Shown: positions 1-6,171 of the stretch, piece by piece
Numbering within the stretch: the first letter of the stretch is position 1
Layout of the letters: each line of letters starts with the position of its first letter
Source of the DNA: an uncultured cyanobacterium
GTDB lineage: Bacteria > Cyanobacteriota > Cyanobacteriia > PCC-6307 > Cyanobiaceae
Direction: 5' to 3'
Assembly: GCA_903831165.1 (NCBI GenBank)
Contig: CAIKWV010000502.1
Coordinates: 1-9,961, forward strand
Length of the DNA: 9,961 bases
Position numbers and translations under genes: made by a program
Notes under the pieces: model-generated
Database searches by the model: none
What the model was told of the DNA's origin: nothing
What the model saw: the letters and a program-made list of their open reading frames with translations, nothing else

Positions 1-138
1 GAGCTCGAGAATGCAATGTTTGCCGATCGTATCGGTGATGGAAATATTGAGATTACCGCTGGGCGCATCGCTGGTGGCGGTGGATTCAGGAGCGCTCCAT
101 CCGGGGTTGGGATGGAAGTGGGGGAAGGCGTAGCTCAT
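1..138 (-). CDS. speD: S-adenosylmethionine decarboxylase proenzyme, N-terminal fragment cut by window edge
   Basis: Reading leftward from an ATG at 138-136, the frame stays open for 46 codons to the window edge. It starts MSYAFPHFHPNPGWS and ends GKHCILEL. The GKHCILEL segment resembles the conserved start of bacterial SpeD (typically G-[KR]-H-x-[IL]-[LV]-E-L followed by a Y/F-x-C-D motif), which makes the decarboxylated S-adenosylmethionine used for spermidine synthesis. The catalytic Ser that becomes the pyruvoyl group would lie outside the window, so the assignment rests on this short motif. A low-complexity Ser/Thr/Ala/Pro leader of about 35 residues precedes it. The gene is divergent from the CHAD gene with about 90 bases between the starts. 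No strong Shine-Dalgarno sequence is visible. Confidence 0.7.
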   Translation of the reverse strand, partial: MSYAFPHFHPNPGWSAPESTATSDAPSGNLNISITDTIGKHCILEL

Positions 139-230
139 CTGGGCAACAAGGGGAATCCTTAACCATACAACCTGCGCCGATCGCTCCGGGGGGAACACCG
201 ACCATCACTGGACCTAGGCTGGAGCAAGCT
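139..230. promoter_or_regulatory. Divergent intergenic region between speD-like and CHAD genes
   Basis: About 92 bases separate the two divergent starts, so promoters for both genes should lie here or overlap the coding ends. I see no convincing -35/-10 pair on either strand. A CCGATCGC one base off the cyanobacterial HIP1 octamer is present at about 178-185. The tract GGAG at 221-224 is placed to serve the TTG start at 231. Confidence 0.35.
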
Positions 231-1205
231 TTGCGCCTGAGGCATGCCATGGCCGCATCTCTGCATCCCCCCCTTGCGTCGGTCGAGGAGGAGCACGCCC
301 CAGGCGAGCCAATTCTCACCAGTGGCGCCTTTGCTCTGGCATTGATTCAGCGTCAGATTCGGCGGCTGGGGAAGTTGCAACCGGAGGTGCTGGCTGATCG
401 CGACCCGGAATCCCTCCATCAATTGCGGGTGAGCCTGCGACGGTTGCGCACGGCCCTGGGCCAGTTCGGCCCGGCTCTGGAGCTGCCGGAGTCGGTGGAA
501 AGTGGCCGGATTGCGGCCGTGGCTCGCCGCACCGGCCTCTGCCGCGACCTCGATGTCCTGCGCCTGAGGCTGGAGGAGCAGTTGCTGCCGAGTCTTCCTG
601 AAAGCGAGCAGCGCGGCATGGAAACGGCCATGAAGCGCCTGGGCCGCGATCGGGAGCAAGCCTTTGAGACCCTGAAGAAAGGCCTGTGCCATTCCCGTTA
701 TCTCAGGCTTCTGGCGCGGCTGCATCAATGGCAACACAAACCCCGCTTCACCCCCATGGGGCAGATGCCGCTGCTGCCCTGGCTCTACGAATGGCACGCC
801 CCGTTCACGGCTGATCTGTTTCTGCATCCCGGCTGGAGCACGGACGATCCCACAGCCGAGGCCCTCCACGCCCTGCGCAAACGAATCAAGGGGGCCCGTT
901 ATGCCCTTGAACACTTCGAGGGTTGGTGCCAACAACCACTCAAGGACTGGATCGCCGAACTCCGTCAGGCCCAGGATCATCTTGGCGAACTGCATGATCT
1001 TCAGGTTCTCAGCCGCAGCCTCAGCCAGCGCTCCGGTCCCCTGAAGTCAGAACGACTGCCGATCCTCCGCAGTGAAATCGAGCGCCAGCAGCAGGAGCAC
1101 TGGCAACGCTGGCAGCAGCAGGCACAGCGGATGCGTTGCGACAGCAATCGCCACGCCATCCAGCTGGCCTTGGTGCAACTCGGCCAGAATCCGGTCGGAG
1201 CCTGA
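231..1205 (+). CDS. CHAD domain-containing protein
   Basis: The 324-residue product is a CHAD (conserved histidine alpha-helical domain) protein, a family shown to bind inorganic polyphosphate through conserved His and basic residues. The first half has the signature SLHQLRVSLRRLRTAL (H63, R66, R70, R71). The second half has LHALRKRIKGARYALEHF (H213, K217, K220) and DHLGELHDLQVL (H250, H255). This is the usual two-repeat layout, each half helical and rich in Arg/His. No CYTH domain is fused or adjacent. The C-terminal 40 residues are rich in Gln and Trp (QQQEHWQRWQQQ) and probably form a charged helix. The TTG start at 231 has GGAG six bases upstream. An in-frame ATG at 249, with TGAGG six bases upstream, is an equally plausible start. 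The protein is soluble, with no signal peptide or membrane segment. Its cellular role is not shown by the context. Confidence 0.88.
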   Translation: MRLRHAMAASLHPPLASVEEEHAPGEPILTSGAFALALIQRQIRRLGKLQPEVLADRDPESLHQLRVSLRRLRTALGQFGPALELPESVESGRIAAVARRTGLCRDLDVLRLRLEEQLLPSLPESEQRGMETAMKRLGRDREQAFETLKKGLCHSRYLRLLARLHQWQHKPRFTPMGQMPLLPWLYEWHAPFTADLFLHPGWSTDDPTAEALHALRKRIKGARYALEHFEGWCQQPLKDWIAELRQAQDHLGELHDLQVLSRSLSQRSGPLKSERLPILRSEIERQQQEHWQRWQQQAQRMRCDSNRHAIQLALVQLGQNPVGA

Positions 1206-1378
1206 ACCGATGTCGATTGACCAGCTGCACCATGACCGGTGGAGAGGTAGTGGCCCCCAGGCTTCATTCAGACAGCACAGAGCACTTGGGCTCAGCAGCC
1301 ATTTCAGAGCCGACCATTGGCCAAATCAAGTTATAGGCGATTGACTTGTCCTGATTGATTACCCATGAGGCAGCTCCA

Positions 1379-1615
1379 ATGCAAGGCAAAGCAACTCAAT
1401 CTCTTGCCCGCAAATGCATAGCCTGCGGCACCGAGAAGCCGCTGAATAGCGATTACTTTCAGCCCATTCAATCATTTAGAAAAGGCTATTCTTTTTACTG
1501 CAATATATGTGATGCAGAGTCAAGAAAGCAGAAAAGCTTTGCCCAGCCTCTAGCGGCAGTAAATCTTGCTAAGGGTGACCATAGCCTTGATCGTGATGCG
1601 AACTCGCCTGCTTGA
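1379..1615 (+). CDS. Small four-cysteine zinc-ribbon-like protein
   Basis: The 78-residue product contains C-x2-C (C13, C16) and C-x2-C (C41, C44) separated by 24 residues. The context is KCIACGTEKPLNSDYFQ and YCNICDAESRKQK. This pattern (CxxCGxxKPLxxF, then YCxxC) is common in small zinc-binding proteins and HNH or endonuclease VII-like N-termini of phages and mobile regions. Here no nuclease residues follow, so the function is unknown. I chose ATG 1379 because GAGG at 1367-1370 lies eight bases upstream. A TTG at 1355 in the same frame is less well supported. The gene is visibly richer in A+T than its neighbours and has more AAA and ATA codons. It sits beside a transposase remnant, so acquisition by transfer is likely. 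Confidence 0.6.
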   Translation: MQGKATQSLARKCIACGTEKPLNSDYFQPIQSFRKGYSFYCNICDAESRKQKSFAQPLAAVNLAKGDHSLDRDANSPA

Positions 1616-1872
1616 TTCAACTGGTTTCATGGGCCTCCGTTTCAGTGGTATCCGATTCAATCGCTCTGATTTCAAGCCGAAGTCAATAGCCTCTGCCCAT
1701 GGTCTCGTTGTCTATCGCTGCTGGATTCGCTCGCGAGAATCCACTCTCCTGAGCGCGAACCGCTCACCACTCTTAGCCTGTCGCGCCTAGATCCGCATCA
1801 GCGTCTCCACAGACACCCCTGACTCTGCCCAGAACCCAGTGACATCAACGTTTCTGACTGAGATCACGGGGC
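1616..1872. other. Gene-free accessory spacer
   Basis: About 257 bases with no convincing gene. Open frames on both strands here are short, start without Shine-Dalgarno sequences, and give compositions unlike real proteins. The tract holds two adjacent small hairpins near 1723-1766 (listed separately). It leads into the transposase remnant, so its right part may be the left end of the dead insertion sequence. I could not define terminal inverted repeats. Confidence 0.5.
1723..1766. repeat. Pair of adjacent small inverted repeats
   Basis: The first hairpin has arms GGATTC (1723-1728) and GAATCC (1737-1742), with the self-complementary TCGCGA inside its loop. The second has arms TGAGCG (1750-1755) and CGCTCA (1761-1766) around loop CGAAC. 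Neither is followed by a T-run. They could form a weak terminator after the small zinc-ribbon gene, or part of the insertion-sequence scar. Both readings are inference. Confidence 0.35.
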
Positions 1873-2076
1873 ATGCCGCAGCCCAAGTCCTTCCGTCCCT
1901 GGAAGCCTGCACAATCCTCCCTGCTGCCGCCAGCTCCGAGTGACTGGCTCTCGGATGAGCATCAGATGTTTTTTCGGCTCGATCTGGTGAATGAGCTCGA
2001 TCTCTCGCCGATCCTGATCCCAGCTCAGGCCCAGGATCCCCGCTGGTATGAAAGGGACTGGGGGCAGGTGGAGTAG
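1873..2076 (+). pseudogene. Truncated IS1182-like transposase N-terminus
   Basis: The 67-codon frame starts MPQPKSFRPWKP and contains LLPPAPSDWLSDEH, then FFRLDLVNELDLSPI and QAQDPR. This matches from memory the N-terminal pattern of IS1182-family DDE transposases (a Leu-Pro-Pro stretch, D-W-L-x-x-x-H, then V-x-x-L-D-L-x-x-I and K-D-P-R). In intact members the D-P-R segment is followed by a G-x-x-x-Y-x-P-x-M helix and several hundred residues with the catalytic Asp/Asp/Glu. Here the frame diverges after D-P-R and stops at 2074-2076. I find no continuation in the other frames of the next 180 bases, so the catalytic core is gone. This is a remnant of a deleted insertion sequence. A small domesticated protein is possible but less likely. 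Confidence 0.6.
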
Positions 2077-2257
2077 GGCTATCGGCAAGCGCCGTCATGC
2101 CGGCGACGTTTGACACCTGAACGGCGGTAGTCCGTCATCCTTTCTGGCCATCACCACGGCAGGCCGTCTTCACTGCCTCAGGCAGATTCCGCACCAACAT
2201 CCCCAGCTGGATGCACCGAGAACCCAGCACGAGCTGCGATGAGCCCATGGCGGAACC
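2077..2257. other. Spacer between transposase remnant and reductase gene
   Basis: These 181 bases hold no gene I can support and no recognisable transposase continuation. The promoter of the downstream reductase should lie here, but no clear -35/-10 pair stands out. The Shine-Dalgarno sequence before ATG 2258 is weak (CGGAA). Confidence 0.4.
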
Positions 2258-3667
2258 ATGGCTACCGTTGGTCCCAACAAGCGGAGTGCCGGCAACGTGG
2301 CAGAGCGGTCTGATGGCTGGATCCGCCAAGGGGTGGACGCGGTGGTGGCCGGCATGGCCGCGGGCACGATCCTGGCCTTCGGGGTCAGTTCTCTCGGGCC
2401 GCCGGGTCCGCAGGCCAACGCCCCAGCCAGCGCCCGAGGCAGAAGTCTCCGCATCACCACAGGCGGGTTGGTGCTTGGCGGCCTGGCAGGCCTACTCCAT
2501 GCGGGGCTGGGCAACGCCGGCCGCCGCCGCCGCCGCCAGGACGCCGCAACGCCAGCGGCTGCTGGCGACACCTGGACCGGTTGGCGAGAGTTTGTGGTGA
2601 GCCGCAAACAGGCCGAAAGCGCCGAAATCAGCTCATTTGAGCTTCAGCCGCCCGATGGCGAACCGTTGCCTGCCTTTCAGCCCGGACAATTCCTCACGAT
2701 TGAGCTCCATATCCCAGGCCAAGCCAGGCCGGTGCTGCGCACCTATTCCCTCTCCGACTTTCCCCACCACGGCGAGCCGATCAACCACTACCGCCTCTCG
2801 ATCAAGCGCGAGCCGGCCCCGAAAGGCCAGAACGTACCCCCAGGACTGGCCTCCAACTTTCTGCACGACCATGTGGTCCCAGGTTCCAGCCTGCGGATCC
2901 GCCCACCGGCCGGCAGCTTCGTGCTCGACACCAACTCCACCAAGCCGATTGTGTTGATCAGCAATGGGGTCGGCATCACGCCGATGATCGCCATGGCCAA
3001 GGCGGCCCTTGGCCAACCATCGCCCCGGCCGATCTGGTTTTTGCATGGCTGCCGCAACGGCCCGTTCCATGCCTTCCGTGATGAGATCGCGTCCCTGGCC
3101 GCAGCCCATTCCAACCTGCACCGGCACATCGCCTACAGCCGTCCAGGAGAAGGGGATGCTGGTCACTACCAAAGCGAGGGCTATGTCGACTGGGCCTTGG
3201 TCAGATCGCTTGTGGATCAGGACGCCGACTATTTCCTCTGCGGTTCTCCAGCATTCATGCAGGCCTTGATCGCGGAGCTGCGCCAGGCCGGCATCCCTGA
3301 AGCGGCCATTCACTTTGAGATGTTCAGCCGCAAGCCACCCACCAGCGCTTCAACCAGCCAACCAGCCTCGGAAGCATCAGCCATGGCGGAAGCCGCGCCG
3401 GCTTCGACAGAGGTCTCGTTTGCGCGCAGCGGCCTGACCGCCACCTGGGCCAGCACCGATCCAGAAGACACCCTCCTGGCCTTCGCCGAGGCCCAGGGCG
3501 TAGAGCCAGCGTTTTCTTGCCGCTCCGGGGTGTGTGGCACCTGCGCCTGCCGGGTGCTGGAGGGGGAGGTGAGTTACATCAGTGAACCCACGGCAGGTGT
3601 GACCAGTGGCTCAGCCCTGATCTGTATCGGCAGACCCAAAGGGGCCACCCTGAACCTCGATCTGTAA
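2258..3667 (+). CDS. Membrane-tethered FAD/NAD(P)H oxidoreductase with C-terminal plant-type [2Fe-2S] ferredoxin domain
   Basis: The 469-residue protein has three parts. Residues 25-45 and 66-86 are hydrophobic, Gly/Ala-rich segments likely to form a membrane hairpin, followed by an Arg-rich stretch at 89-93 (RRRRR). Residues about 108-356 form a ferredoxin-reductase module closest in pattern to the reductase half of flavohaemoglobin. It has the FAD motif RTYSL (161-165), PPGLASNFLHDHV (194-206), the nicotinamide site GVGITPM (237-243), CGSP (328-331) and HFEMF (352-356). After an Ala/Ser/Pro linker, residues about 385-469 form a plant-type ferredoxin domain with C421-x4-C426-x2-C429 and C456. 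The protein should pass electrons from NAD(P)H through FAD to the iron-sulfur cluster. No globin domain is present. The next gene encodes a membrane protein that could be its partner. The start at 2258 includes the hydrophobic segments, but its Shine-Dalgarno sequence is weak. Confidence 0.88.
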   Translation: MATVGPNKRSAGNVAERSDGWIRQGVDAVVAGMAAGTILAFGVSSLGPPGPQANAPASARGRSLRITTGGLVLGGLAGLLHAGLGNAGRRRRRQDAATPAAAGDTWTGWREFVVSRKQAESAEISSFELQPPDGEPLPAFQPGQFLTIELHIPGQARPVLRTYSLSDFPHHGEPINHYRLSIKREPAPKGQNVPPGLASNFLHDHVVPGSSLRIRPPAGSFVLDTNSTKPIVLISNGVGITPMIAMAKAALGQPSPRPIWFLHGCRNGPFHAFRDEIASLAAAHSNLHRHIAYSRPGEGDAGHYQSEGYVDWALVRSLVDQDADYFLCGSPAFMQALIAELRQAGIPEAAIHFEMFSRKPPTSASTSQPASEASAMAEAAPASTEVSFARSGLTATWASTDPEDTLLAFAEAQGVEPAFSCRSGVCGTCACRVLEGEVSYISEPTAGVTSGSALICIGRPKGATLNLDL

Positions 3668-3711
3668 CGGACCGCGCCTCGGCTGCCACCATCACAAACC
3701 CGTCCTCCTGG

Positions 3712-3740
3712 TTGACTGCAGCTCACCTAGCACCAATCCT
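3712..3740 (+). promoter_or_regulatory. Possible weak sigma70-type promoter before DUF4079 gene
   Basis: A TTGACT (3712-3717) matches five of six -35 consensus bases. The hexamer 17 bases further on, AATCCT (3735-3740), is a poor -10, and TGATAG at 3740-3745 is better in sequence but too far away. If used, it would give the DUF4079/DMT pair its own transcript. Otherwise the two genes are read through from the reductase gene. Confidence 0.25.
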
Positions 3741-3764
3741 GATAGGGCCTGCGGAACAACCACC

Positions 3765-4490
3765 ATGGAAGCCATCGACTGGCTCACAATCCTGCATCCA
3801 GCCTTGGCGGTGGTGCTGATCTACCCCCTCATCGGCGTTGTGATGAGGCTGGGCATCCAGACCAGGGCGCGGCGGGTGGATGGCGCCAAGTTGCCCGCCT
3901 CCACAGGGCGAGAACACACCGATCTGGGTCGATGGCTCTCCGCTGGTGTGGTGGCTGTAGTCCTGGTGGCGCTCACGGTGGTGATTGCCACCGCTGCGCC
4001 CCTGAGCCAGTTCCCGGGAGGAGCCGCCAGGGCCGGGCAGTTGCTGCTGGTGCTGGTTGGCACGGTCATTGCTCTGATCACGCTCTGGCGAGCCACTGAG
4101 AAAGCGATCCGGTTGGTCTTTGCCCTGATCACCTGGGCTGGGGTGATCAGCCTGGGGGCTCAACCGGAAGTGTTCCGCCTCAGCGACAACCCCTTCCAAC
4201 TGGAGTTCTGGCAATCCCACTACTGGATCGGCGTTGCCGTCGTGGGGCTGATGCTGTTTTCCCTGGGCTCCAGGCCAGAGATTCAGCGGGAACTGCGTTG
4301 GCGGCGTCTGCATGTGACGGCGAACGTGCTGGCAGCGGTGTTGTTCGTGATCCTGGGGATCACCGGCACCCGTGATCTGTTGGAGATCCCGCTCCATTGG
4401 CAGAAAAGCACCCTGGATCAGTGCAACTGGACCAGTCGCGTCTGCCCGCCGGCAGCCCCCCAGGGGCAGCCCGGGCAGAAAGGATCGTGA
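3765..4490 (+). CDS. DUF4079 family multi-helix membrane protein
   Basis: The 241-residue product has about six hydrophobic segments (residues near 7-29, 57-78, 91-108, 113-131, 152-167 and 184-201), with an N-terminal LTILHPALAVVLIYPLIG characteristic of DUF4079 proteins, known mainly from cyanobacteria. Histidines at or near helix ends (H11, H51, H152 in SHYWIG, H183 in RLHVTANV) are arranged as in cytochrome b561-like bis-His haem proteins. Haem binding is inferred, not demonstrated. The last 25 residues (after IPLHWQ, 208-213) are hydrophilic and overlap the region just upstream of the next gene. The position directly after the FAD/[2Fe-2S] reductase gene (97-base gap) suggests it receives electrons from that protein. 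The Shine-Dalgarno sequence before ATG 3765 is weak. Its stop TGA (4488-4490) overlaps the next start. Confidence 0.82.
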   Translation: MEAIDWLTILHPALAVVLIYPLIGVVMRLGIQTRARRVDGAKLPASTGREHTDLGRWLSAGVVAVVLVALTVVIATAAPLSQFPGGAARAGQLLLVLVGTVIALITLWRATEKAIRLVFALITWAGVISLGAQPEVFRLSDNPFQLEFWQSHYWIGVAVVGLMLFSLGSRPEIQRELRWRRLHVTANVLAAVLFVILGITGTRDLLEIPLHWQKSTLDQCNWTSRVCPPAAPQGQPGQKGS

Positions 4491-5431
4491 AGGCCGGCGC
4501 CACCCTGCTGGCGGTCTACATCCTGCTGCGCGGCAGTGACGGCACCGTGCTCAAGGCCCTGCAGCAGGCAGGATCCCTCACCCACAAGGCAGGCGGGCCC
4601 GAGGCGATCAGCTTCTGCAATGTGTTCTTCTTCTCCAGCCTGATCTGTGGACTGGCGATGGTGCTGATCGATCGGCGGGGCGTCACCACCAGCCTGCCCC
4701 GACTGCAGCCCAGGGATCGGTTGCTTTTGGCGCTGCAAGGACTATCGGGATTTTTCCTGGGGCCGGTGGCTTTCTTTCTGACCCTGGATCATCTAGGCGT
4801 GGTGGAGCAAACCCTGCTCTTCAGTCTCACGGTGCCGCTCACGGCCCTGGGCGCCCATTGGTGGCTGCAGGAGCGCTTGCCGCGATCGTTTCCGATCACC
4901 TGCGCTGTGCTCAGCGTCGGATTGTTGTTGAGCCACCATGGCGCGATGGCGCAGGCCGGAGGCAGCGATGGCCTCGGGTTGTTGTGGGCATTGGTCGGAG
5001 TGATGGCCTTTGTGGCGAGTGGCCTGCTGGCCCGCTTCAATGACCAGCGCGGCTGGGGGGTGGGGCTCACGGTGGGGCTGAACAGCCTGGGCGCCAGTGT
5101 GCTGTTTGGCCTGATCGCCCTGATTCTGTTTGGACCGAGCCATTTCTTTTATCTGCGCCTGTGGTGGGTGGCCGGTGTGATCGCCGGCTACGCCACCCTG
5201 ATCACCTTGGGCAGCCAGTGGAGCCTGATGGCGGCCTATCGGCAGTTGGGGGTGGTACCCGTGACGTTGTGGGCCTCGCTCACGATCGTGGTGGCCCTGA
5301 CAGAAGCCCACCTGCTGCTGCATGAGCCGATCAGCGCTCCTGTGGTGCTCGGCGCAGGCCTGATCGTGGCTGCCATCGGCCTGCATCAAACCACCAGCCG
5401 ACCGGGTGCGCCGCCAGCGCGACAGACCTAA
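4487..5431 (+). CDS. DMT superfamily (EamA-type) transporter
   Basis: The product has about ten transmembrane helices in two homologous halves, the layout of EamA drug/metabolite transporters of the inner membrane. Each half has the family's Glu after its hydrophobic core: WWLQERLP (E129) and LLLHEPISAP (E280). Helix segments such as GFFLGPVAFFLTLDHLGVVEQTLL and LTIVVAL are also typical. The frame is open upstream to a TTG at 4397. I chose GTG 4487 because AAGGA (4480-4484) precedes it, it forms a GTGA overlap with the DUF4079 stop (translational coupling), and the resulting 314 residues match the usual family length of about 300. The extra leader from 4397 would be hydrophilic and would overlap the neighbour by 94 bases. 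The substrate cannot be told from the sequence. Placement within a redox-flavoured cluster is the only clue. Confidence 0.85.
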   Translation: MKAGATLLAVYILLRGSDGTVLKALQQAGSLTHKAGGPEAISFCNVFFFSSLICGLAMVLIDRRGVTTSLPRLQPRDRLLLALQGLSGFFLGPVAFFLTLDHLGVVEQTLLFSLTVPLTALGAHWWLQERLPRSFPITCAVLSVGLLLSHHGAMAQAGGSDGLGLLWALVGVMAFVASGLLARFNDQRGWGVGLTVGLNSLGASVLFGLIALILFGPSHFFYLRLWWVAGVIAGYATLITLGSQWSLMAAYRQLGVVPVTLWASLTIVVALTEAHLLLHEPISAPVVLGAGLIVAAIGLHQTTSRPGAPPARQT

Positions 5432-5479
5432 CGTTCAAAAGTTCCAGCTCTGTCGTCGCAACGACTCTCCTTCCGAGCC

Positions 5480-5950
5480 ATGCTGAAAACCACCGCAACC
5501 ATGGTCCTGGTGATGGGCCTGGCCAGCGCCGCTCCCTCCGCCTTGGCAGCCAGCCCGCAGACACAGGGCCAACCTGTTCAGCTGATTGCCGCGGCACCCC
5601 ACGGCAAAGCAATTCCCTTGCAGGCTGCGGAAGCCCCCGTGACTGGCACTGTCTCCGTGAAACACGAAGGCGGACAAATAACCCTGGTGTTCAGCGACGA
5701 CTTCAGCACCAACCCGAAAGCTCCCGCGCTGCAGGTGGTGCTGCTGAAATCAGCAACCCCGCTGAAAACGCTCACCGCTCCCCACTACCCCCTCACTCCT
5801 GGCGCCTACACCCAGGTGGCTCCCCTCAAGAGTTACAAGGGCGCCCAGAGCTACACCCTGCCCGCCGGCGTGGATATCAAAGCCAGTGGGTCCGTGTTGA
5901 TCTGGTGCAAAGTGGCCAACGCCACCATGGCCTGGGCTCCGCTGAAGTGA
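5480..5950 (+). CDS. Exported DM13-domain protein
   Basis: The 156-residue protein starts with a clear signal peptide (MLKTTATMVLVMGLASAAPS, then ALAAS, with cleavage likely near residue 23 or 24), so it should act outside the cytoplasmic membrane. Residues about 52-154 match the DM13 pattern: the strand FSDDFSTNPKAPALQVVLL, then YTQVAPLKSYKGAQSYTLPAGVD, and the signature SVLIWCKVANATMAWAPL with the near-invariant Cys (C143). DM13 domains have been proposed to be redox or electron-transfer domains because of this Cys. That role is a family prediction and remains unproven. The single domain and small size fit bacterial members. The gene follows the DMT transporter by 48 bases, with a small hairpin (5452-5465) between. 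A perfect inverted repeat follows its stop. The Shine-Dalgarno sequence is weak. Confidence 0.85.
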   Translation: MLKTTATMVLVMGLASAAPSALAASPQTQGQPVQLIAAAPHGKAIPLQAAEAPVTGTVSVKHEGGQITLVFSDDFSTNPKAPALQVVLLKSATPLKTLTAPHYPLTPGAYTQVAPLKSYKGAQSYTLPAGVDIKASGSVLIWCKVANATMAWAPLK

Positions 5951-5957
5951 TCGCTGA

Positions 5958-5990
5958 GCCCCAATCGGTGGCATGGCTGCCGATTGGGGC
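5958..5990. terminator. Perfect inverted repeat after DM13 gene, likely terminator
   Basis: The arms GCCCCAATCGG (5958-5968) and CCGATTGGGGC (5980-5990) are perfectly complementary over 11 bp around an 11-base loop, starting eight bases after the DM13 stop. Two G-T pairs and one G-C pair could extend the stem into the loop. No T-run follows on either strand, so it would act as a non-canonical (stem-only) terminator or as an mRNA 3'-end stabiliser. Confidence 0.65.
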
Positions 5991-6025
5991 CCCAAGGGCA
6001 TCATGCCAATCCCGTTGATCCCACC

Positions 6026-6087
6026 CTGCCGGCGGCAGAGGCGTCATCGGCCCTGGTCGTCACCGCTTGAAGCACCGGGGTCAAGCG
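6026..6087. repeat. Two further hairpins upstream of slipin gene
   Basis: CTGCC (6026-6030) pairs with GGCAG (6034-6038) across a three-base loop. CGCTTGA (6064-6070) pairs perfectly with TCAAGCG (6081-6087) across a ten-base loop and is followed by an A-rich stretch. They lie in the 221-base gap between the DM13 and slipin genes. They could belong to a 5' leader of the slipin mRNA or to a terminator complex of the opposite strand. No clear promoter is seen. Confidence 0.35.
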
Positions 6088-6171
6088 AAAGAAAGCTTGC
6101 CGGCTTGAATCAAAACCTAACAGCAAAAAGGCCTAGGATCTTGATGGTCCATCCGACCAAGGGGAGTCACC

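Noticed and set aside
159..995. Long minus-strand open frame of 278 codons opposite the CHAD gene
   Set aside because: It is a shadow of a GC-rich gene: Gln/Leu/Pro/Arg-rich product with no recognisable motif, while the plus strand has clear CHAD signatures.
1566..1790. 74-codon plus-strand frame after the zinc-ribbon gene
   Set aside because: It overlaps the end of the zinc-ribbon gene, has no Shine-Dalgarno sequence, and its Arg/Ser-rich composition shows no domain.
1787..2116. Minus-strand 109-codon frame over the transposase remnant
   Set aside because: The plus strand carries a recognisable transposase N-terminus there. The antisense product is Pro/Ser/Ala-rich with no motif.
2633..3313. 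Minus-strand open frame of 226 codons opposite the reductase gene
   Set aside because: The plus strand encodes well-conserved FAD and NAD(P)H motifs over the same span, and the minus-strand product shows no family pattern.
3723..4397. Minus-strand open frame of 224 codons opposite DUF4079
   Set aside because: The product is His/Gln/Asp-rich and disordered-looking, typical of the antisense of a hydrophobic protein gene.
4397..4486. TTG-started leader of the DMT transporter
   Set aside because: It would overlap DUF4079 by 94 bases and add a hydrophilic leader atypical of the family. GTG 4487 with a GTGA overlap is better.
4793..5389. Minus-strand open frame opposite the DMT transporter
   Set aside because: It is the same kind of antisense shadow, with His/Gln/Arg-rich low-complexity content.
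5452..5465. Small hairpin GTCGT/ACGAC between the DMT and DM13 genes
   Set aside because: A five-pair stem with a four-base loop and no T-run is not enough to call a terminator, though it is mentioned with the DM13 gene.
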